Shown in pieces: positions 15,500-16,700 of a stretch of DNA of 16,700 nt. The position numbers and the translations under genes were made by a program. The stretch covers positions 1 through 16,700 of the forward strand of contig CAZAYB010000038.1 of assembly GCA_964489215.1 (NCBI GenBank). The letters are read 5' to 3'. The stretch's first letter is position 1. The number at the start of each line of letters is the position of its first letter. A model generated the notes under the pieces. It ran no database searches. It was not told the DNA's origin and saw only the letters and a list, made by a program, of their open reading frames with translations. The stretch is from CAZAYB01 sp964489215. GTDB taxonomy: Bacteria; Planctomycetota; Phycisphaerae; Sedimentisphaerales; Anaerohalosphaeraceae.

Positions 15500-16281
15500 C
15501 AAGATTTTTTATCATTTATCTTACATCTTCTCCAGTAAGACCTGATAACAGACCGGATATAAACCAATATCCATAGCCATGTAATGCCTCCCATCCCATT
15601 TTTTTTTCTAGCTCTCAACACCTCTCTACTGGTAAGCGGGCTATTGACGTCAGCGACTCCTCCAATTTGGTTTCCAATGGTTAGCAAGTCCACGAAAAGC
15701 GCACTTCCGTCTTTCAACTCCCTTAATAAGAATTCATAATCGCCAGCAATACGAAAAGTTTCATCGAAATTACCATGGGTTTCAAAAAGGCTTCTATGAT
15801 GCATCAGGCCGGGATGTGGCAATGGCATTCCGTGACGCATTTGCCATCTGATCTTTTCCCATGGCTTTCCTATTTCGCCAAGGATTCTACCGCTATCATT
15901 TACCCTTGCCATTCTTCCATAAACAACTTTAATTTTGTAGTGATCGGCCTTTATTAGACTAGGGATCAAGTTTTCTATCACATTATTTCCCCAGAAAAAG
16001 TCATCTGCACCTAAAAAGCAAATCCATTTGCCTTTCGCTTTTGTAAGAGCTTTGTTCCAAGCCTCATATATTCCGTTATCAGGCTTTGATTCCCAATAAG
16101 AGATATAATGATTATAATTCAGGATAATTCTAACAGTATAATCGGTTGACCCGCCATCTATTACAATAATTTCCTTGGAAGAATGCGTTTGGCTTATAAC
16201 GCTTCTAAAGCATCGTTCTATCACTTTAGAACCGTTTTTTACGGCGATTATGATAGAAATTAAGGGAACTCTACCGCACAT
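15496..16281 (-). CDS. Family 2 glycosyltransferase (WcaE-like group)
   Basis: With the start at 16281 the protein has 261 residues. Motifs are ISIIIAVKNG (8-17), DGGSTD (42-47), SKPDNGIYEAWNKA (65-78) and ADD at 92-94. The 'S-x-P-D-x-G-I-Y-x-A-x-N-K' block is typical of the WcaE-like branch of GT2, which adds sugars in colanic-acid-type and O-antigen-type pathways. GDYEFLLR lies further on, and a hydrophobic stretch plus a basic tail (CKINDKKSC) closes the protein. I prefer the ATG at 16281 over one at 16338: it puts the GT-A core at the usual distance from the N-terminus and has AGAAGGG upstream, whereas the earlier ATG has no ribosome binding site. It then overlaps the upstream GT4 stop by 11 bases, so the two are probably coupled. 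The donor sugar is unknown. Confidence 0.82.
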   Translation of the reverse strand: MCGRVPLISIIIAVKNGSKVIERCFRSVISQTHSSKEIIVIDGGSTDYTVRIILNYNHYISYWESKPDNGIYEAWNKALTKAKGKWICFLGADDFFWGNNVIENLIPSLIKADHYKIKVVYGRMARVNDSGRILGEIGKPWEKIRWQMRHGMPLPHPGLMHHRSLFETHGNFDETFRIAGDYEFLLRELKDGSALFVDLLTIGNQIGGVADVNSPLTSREVLRARKKNGMGGITWLWILVYIRSVIRSYWRRCKINDKKSC

Positions 16282-16700
16282 TACTATAGTTAGGCCCTTC
16301 TTTTTTAATCCACTTTCTGTCGTGCTTAGTAATAACATTTTTATATGTTAAAATATCTTCATACAGTTGCATATACTCACCTGCTATTACATTTAAGTCG
16401 AATTTATATATTACTTTTTCTCTTGCTTTTCTGCCAATATCAGTCAAATATTCACATCCAGAATCCACCATTTTAGCGCATTTAGAATTCTGTTCTTTTC
16501 TTCCAGAATCTTTAGAATTTGTTTCCATTTCTTCTATCACCCATTCTATACCTCTGGCCAAATCTTCAGCCTCAAATGGCTTAGCTTTATAACCGTTTTG
16601 TTTATGATCGACAATGTCTTGCGGACCTGCTGCATCAAAACAAACAACAGGTGTCCCGCATGCCATAACGTGCTCCAGTATGAGGCAGGCAGAACACGGC
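16271..16700 (-). CDS. C-terminal part of a GT4-family glycosyltransferase; 5' end outside window
   Basis: The frame stays open to the right edge, so the gene begins outside the window. The visible 142 residues start just before MACGTPVVCFDAAGPQDIVD, the donor-site strand of GT4 enzymes, and continue with HKQNGYKAKPFEAEDLARGI, typical of the WcaC-like group. In most relatives the last Glu of the EX7E motif is two residues before the Met of M-A-C-G. Here that position is His (E-H-V-M-A-C-G) with a Glu one residue earlier. With the gene cut at the edge I cannot say whether this is a real substitution, a one-residue shift or a sequence error. The region after residue 40 has a polar insertion rich in Ser, Lys and Glu. 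It lies upstream of and overlaps the GT2 gene on the same strand. Confidence 0.78.
   Translation of the reverse strand, partial: PCSACLILEHVMACGTPVVCFDAAGPQDIVDHKQNGYKAKPFEAEDLARGIEWVIEEMETNSKDSGRKEQNSKCAKMVDSGCEYLTDIGRKAREKVIYKFDLNVIAGEYMQLYEDILTYKNVITKHDRKWIKKEGPNYSNVR

Noticed and set aside
1..16700. CRISPR arrays, tRNA/rRNA genes, insertion sequences, long repeats
   Set aside because: I found no regularly spaced repeats, no transposase motifs and no structural RNA signatures. The window is almost wholly coding, and no gene-free stretch exceeds 150 bases apart from the placeholder gap, whose true length is unknown.

Overview
This window is a scaffold piece carrying a surface-glycan biosynthesis locus. 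It contains twelve substantially visible genes, the last seventeen codons of another gene at the left edge, and a run of exactly 100 N at 13668-13767. The organism is a Gram-negative-type bacterium. A Desulfobacterota (deltaproteobacterial) or similar environmental genome is my best guess, based on the gene style: a sigma-54 regulator tail, TPR/GT-C membrane proteins, a B12-type radical SAM enzyme and a DUF218 protein beside sugar genes. No rRNA or other phylogenetic marker is present, so this is weak inference. The N run and mixed base composition suggest a metagenome or draft assembly.

Layout. At 2-52 is the end of a Fis-type helix-turn-helix, the usual C-terminus of sigma-54-dependent regulators. 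It converges on two minus-strand membrane genes: a polytopic 'DPDLW' protein (2335-3873), followed downstream by a GT-C/TPR protein of the TMTC type (73-2202). A 71-base divergent spacer (3874-3944) separates them from a long plus-strand run. That run is two DPM1/GtrB-like family 2 glycosyltransferases (3945-5662), a PAPS-type sulfotransferase (5729-6652), a UPF0104/MprF-flippase-like membrane protein (6649-7614), a GT39/ArnT-like transferase (7677-9371), a YfhO-like membrane protein (9437-11587), a family 2 glycosyltransferase (11653-12513) and a B12-binding/radical SAM enzyme (12517 into the gap). After the gap come the rest of a DUF218 (YdcF/SanA-like) protein (to 14393) and a GT4 transferase (14408-15499). 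A minus-strand pair then runs in from the right edge: a partial GT4 and a family 2 glycosyltransferase (16700-15496).

How the genes may work together (inference). The two DPM1/GtrB-like enzymes would charge polyprenyl phosphate with a sugar at the inner membrane face. The UPF0104 protein is a candidate for moving lipid-linked sugar. The GT-C proteins would use that donor on the periplasmic side. The GT2/GT4 enzymes would build the glycan on nucleotide sugars in the cytoplasm, and the sulfotransferase would add sulfate. No Wzx/Wzy, ABC exporter, priming transferase or exosortase is visible, so the acceptor and export route lie outside the window or are unknown.

The most unusual local signal is at the start of the 'DPDLW' gene. 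The only near-perfect ribosome binding site I found (GGAGG) precedes an ATG in the same frame as the gene, but a TGA interrupts the reading after six codons. Other points are a sigma-54-like -24/-12 site before the YfhO-like gene, and a composition step around the gap.
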